Under the pieces are notes generated by a model. It made no database searches and had not been told where the DNA came from. It was given only the letters and a program-made list of their open reading frames with translations. DNA of 64,000 nucleotides from Cytobacillus gottheilii (GTDB taxonomy: Bacteria > Bacillota > Bacilli > Bacillales > Cytobacillaceae), in the NCBI RefSeq assembly GCF_900166665.1, contig NZ_LT800494.1:3094422-3158421 (forward strand), in the 5' to 3' direction. This document shows positions 61,892 through 64,000 of this stretch, piece by piece. The position numbers and the translations under genes are program-made. The stretch's first letter is position 1. Every line of letters begins with the position of its first letter.

Positions 61892-62725
61892 TTATTTTAA
61901 ATCTTCCATTTTCACATGATCCATATCATCAAATGTATAGTTCTCACCGGCCATGGCCCAAATAAACGTGTAATTATTTGTACCAACTCCAGAGTGAATG
62001 GACCAAGGCGGTGAAATGATTGCCTGCTCATTTTTAACGACAATATGGCGGGTATCATCTGGTTTCCCCATAAAGTGGAACACACGCGCGTCTTCGTTAT
62101 CCATATCGAAATATAAATAAGCTTCCATTCTGCGATCATGTACATGGGCAGGCATAGTGTTCCACATATTGTTTGGTGCAAGCATCGTCATTCCAAGCAT
62201 CAGCTGGCAGCTTTGAATGCCATCACCATGGATATATTTATATATCGTACGTTTATTTGAAGAAGAATCTGAACCTAAATGCGCAGGTGCAGCCTCATCA
62301 ATTGCAAGTTTTTTTGTAGGATAGTTTTTATGAGCAGTAGCTGAAACGATATAGAATTTTGCTGGACTTTCTGCATTGGCACTTTCTAAAGTTACTTCTT
62401 TATTGCCTTTCCCAACATACAGACAATCACGTTTATTTAATTCATATGTTTCACCGTCAACCGTAATTTTTCCAACATTTTCGGAAATGTTTATAATTCC
62501 CACTTCTCTTCTTTCAAGAAAATATTCTGTACGTAATTCCTGCTCTTCTAATTTAAGGTGCTCAGTTGTTGGAACAGCTCCTCCCATGATTAAACGATCA
62601 TAATGAGAATAGACGAATTTAATTTCACCTTTAACAAATAAATCTTCAATTAAAAAGTCATTCCTAATTCTTTCTCCATCGTATGATTTGAAATCTGCAG
62701 GGTTAGTCGTATATCTTGTTTCCAT
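61892..62725 (-). CDS. kduI: 5-dehydro-4-deoxy-D-glucuronate isomerase
   Basis: A 277-aa cupin isomerase of pectin/uronate breakdown (5-keto-4-deoxyuronate to 2,5-diketo-3-deoxygluconate). The metal site is read in NTMPAHVHDRRMEAYLYFDM (about 193-212) with a further His in PPWSIHSGVGT. The ATG follows GGAAGGTGAAAGGAA. KduD, acting next in the pathway, is encoded upstream beyond the DeoR-type regulator. Confidence 0.95.
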   Translation of the reverse strand: METRYTTNPADFKSYDGERIRNDFLIEDLFVKGEIKFVYSHYDRLIMGGAVPTTEHLKLEEQELRTEYFLERREVGIINISENVGKITVDGETYELNKRDCLYVGKGNKEVTLESANAESPAKFYIVSATAHKNYPTKKLAIDEAAPAHLGSDSSSNKRTIYKYIHGDGIQSCQLMLGMTMLAPNNMWNTMPAHVHDRRMEAYLYFDMDNEDARVFHFMGKPDDTRHIVVKNEQAIISPPWSIHSGVGTNNYTFIWAMAGENYTFDDMDHVKMEDLK

Positions 62726-62786
62726 TTCCTTTCACCTTCCTTTAATTAGATAAGTCCTATGATCCTCTAAAATGGATAAAGTATTG

Positions 62787-62842
62787 TGAACAAACAGTAA
62801 ACCTTTTGAACATACAATGTTCACTTTTGTTCGTTTATGTTC
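62787..62842 (-). promoter_or_regulatory. Candidate DeoR operators upstream of kduI
   Basis: Clustered GAACA/TGTTC half-sites: TGAACAAACAG, TTTTGAACATAC and, inverted, GTTCACTTTTGTTCG and TATGTTC. The same AACAAACA...GAACATA string occurs upstream of the regulator gene itself at 63709-63733. Confidence 0.45.
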
Positions 62843-62886
62843 TAATATTATCATTTTAAGATTATAACTTCAAATATTTACTTAAA

Positions 62887-63654
62887 TTAGTATTGAGCTA
62901 GTTTCACTTTGACCCCGATGCTCTCTATCATTTGCTTATCCTGTTGATTCAGTCGTGGATCGGTTATTAATTCATCTACAACTGACAATGAAGCAAATTG
63001 CACTAAAGCAGCCTTGCCAAACTTAGTTGAATCAGCAGCAAGCACAACTTGATCCGCACACTTGATAATCTTTCTTTTCCAGTCAGCATGGAGGCTATTT
63101 AAAACCGTAAGGCCATGCTCAGGAGAAAAGCCTGTTGTGCCAAAAAATAGACGATCAACATGTATTTTTTTTAACATTTCATCCGTTTGTTCACCAATTA
63201 ACGAAGATGAGTTGTAAATTCTTGAGCCGCCCAGCACAACTAGTTGAATCTTTTCTTTATCATGTAAAATATGAGCTATTTTAATATCGTTTGTAATAAC
63301 TGTGACAGGGAAGTTGCCTAGTAATTTAGAAATCTCACTCGTTGTGCTGCCGCCATCCATAAGAATGGTATCATTAGGCTGTATTAATTTTACCGCCTCT
63401 TTGGAAATCGCTGTTTTAATATCCATTTGACTAGACTGCCTTTCCTTTATAGGCAGTATTTTGCCCTCACCCTCAGAAGCGATCATAGCACCACCATGGA
63501 CGCGTTTTAATAATCCCCTTTTTTCTAAGGTTTCTAAATCTAGGCGAATGGTTTTTTCAGTCACACCAAGCAGCCTGCTGAGTTCAGAAACTTTCACCGT
63601 ATAGCTCGTTTCCAGTTTATTTAAGATAGCTTCAAACCTTTCTACCGAAAGCAA
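62887..63654 (-). CDS. DeoR/GlpR-family sugar regulator
   Basis: A 255-aa repressor: N-terminal HTH_DeoR (VKVSELSRLLGVTEKTIRLDLETLEKRGLLKRVHGGA, about 20-56) and a DeoRC sugar-phosphate sensor domain with DGGSTTSEISK and FGTTGFSPEHG. TTG 63654 follows AGGAGGG by seven bases. It lies between kduD and kduI and probably responds to a ketodeoxygluconate-pathway intermediate; in B. subtilis this regulon uses the LacI-type KdgR instead. Confidence 0.88.
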   Translation of the reverse strand: MLSVERFEAILNKLETSYTVKVSELSRLLGVTEKTIRLDLETLEKRGLLKRVHGGAMIASEGEGKILPIKERQSSQMDIKTAISKEAVKLIQPNDTILMDGGSTTSEISKLLGNFPVTVITNDIKIAHILHDKEKIQLVVLGGSRIYNSSSLIGEQTDEMLKKIHVDRLFFGTTGFSPEHGLTVLNSLHADWKRKIIKCADQVVLAADSTKFGKAALVQFASLSVVDELITDPRLNQQDKQMIESIGVKVKLAQY

Positions 63655-63708
63655 TAGCGCACCCTCCTAATGAAAATCCTGTACACTATTATAGTCAATA
63701 TACGTTTA

Positions 63709-63733
63709 AAAACAAACATTTTCGAACATAATA
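63709..63733 (-). promoter_or_regulatory. Candidate DeoR autoregulatory site
   Basis: AAACAAACATTTTCGAACATAATA is close to TGAACAAACAG...TTTTGAACATAC before kduI. It lies 55-80 bp upstream of the regulator start. Confidence 0.4.
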
Positions 63734-63748
63734 TTTTTCAATAGGTTC

Positions 63749-63808
63749 AAAAAGCCCCCAACAATTAAAGAGATAATGAAAGAAAAAATCTCTTAATTGT
63801 TCGGGGGT
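63749..63808 (-). terminator. Terminator of kduD
   Basis: GCCCCCAACAATTAAAGAGAT pairs with ATCTCTTAATTGTTCGGGGG over a short loop, followed on the minus strand by TTTTT, 52 bases past the kduD stop. It separates kduD from the regulator transcript. Confidence 0.85.
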
Positions 63809-63859
63809 TATATTGGCTGAAGATTTTTGTCTCAGCTTCCTCAATATCAATACTGACTC

Positions 63860-64000
63860 TTATCTAGCAAGCCAGCCGCCATCTACTACTAACATGTGAC
63901 CATTCATATAATCGGATGCTCTACTTGATAGAAACACAACAATTCCCATTAAATCCTTTGGTGCTGCCCAGCGATTGGCGGGAATCCTGGAAAGAATTTC
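63860..64000 (-). CDS. kduD: 2-deoxy-D-gluconate 3-dehydrogenase KduD, C-terminal part
   Basis: Cut by the window end; only the last 46 codons are seen. They read [11 protein letters not shown], then [32 protein letters not shown], the standard C-terminus of short-chain dehydrogenases of the KduD group. The enzyme reduces/oxidises 2,5-diketo-3-deoxygluconate next to the KduI step. Confidence 0.9.
   Translation of the reverse strand, partial: EILSRIPANRWAAPKDLMGIVVFLSSRASDYMNGHMLVVDGGWLAR

Noticed and set aside
1..64000. CRISPR arrays, rRNA genes and transposase genes
   Set aside because: No regularly spaced direct repeats, rRNA-like blocks or DDE/tyrosine recombinase motifs were seen anywhere.

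Overview
The window looks like chromosome of a low-GC, endospore-forming Bacillaceae (Bacillus or a close genus). The support is AGGAGG-type ribosome binding sites with frequent TTG/GTG starts, two alpha/beta-type SASP genes, YjcZ-type spore peptides, a Spo0E-like phosphatase, SigI/RsgI, SleB-type hydrolase, Tgl transglutaminase and FloT/NfeD. Several gene clusters keep the order known from B. subtilis (ysfBCD, yvfRSTU, ytcD-ytbD-ytbE, yuaF-floT). There is no prophage, CRISPR array, rRNA operon or transposase gene; most of it is core or near-core metabolism, transport and regulation.

Layout. 0-9 kb: acyltransferase, tRNA-Arg(CCT), a frameshifted pseudogene, a VWA protein, two small membrane proteins, a B12/radical SAM enzyme, two ATGA-coupled small ORFs and a KtrB/KtrD-type K+ channel subunit. 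9-15 kb: CdaR-GlcD-GlcF glycolate oxidation, a SASP and sigI-rsgI. 15-29 kb: RND efflux pump, a tyrosine T-box upstream of an NhaC-family carrier, prfC, a nucleoside transporter, treA with TreR-like and cre-like sites, a GNAT acetyltransferase with a possible regulatory leader peptide, tatA and a SleB-type hydrolase. 29-32.5 kb: a TPP-riboswitch-controlled thiamine-precursor ABC transporter (thiY, a thiamine-binding protein, thiX, thiZ). 32-39 kb: a secreted Cys-rich peptide, an ECF sigma factor with its likely anti-sigma, and a large bacillopeptidase F-like protease. 39-46 kb: YjcZ peptides, GbsR/OpuAR-type regulator, opuAA-opuAB (no opuAC follows), floT-nfeD and a glycerophosphodiesterase. 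46-57 kb: SelO, Tgl, a YvfRSTU-like ABC transporter/two-component module, a DUF294 plus DEDDh exonuclease pair, an ammonium transporter under TnrA/GlnR-type sites, and a second SASP. 57-64 kb: HxlR-MFS-aldo/keto reductase, small sporulation-type proteins, galU, and kduI / DeoR regulator / kduD (cut by the window end).

The most striking non-coding feature is a dispersed repeat family with at least seven full, partial or decayed copies in 64 kb. It is modular: inverted-repeat tips of AGGCTGGGACA type, an intrinsic-terminator hairpin, and a GC-rich self-complementary core. Copies often sit directly after genes and appear to serve as their terminators. A second, different repeat with inverted tips lies beside prfC. 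RNA-level control is also rich: a TPP riboswitch, a Tyr T-box, and a candidate leader-peptide attenuator. All family calls rest on reading the sequence and on memory of the families; no database search was run.
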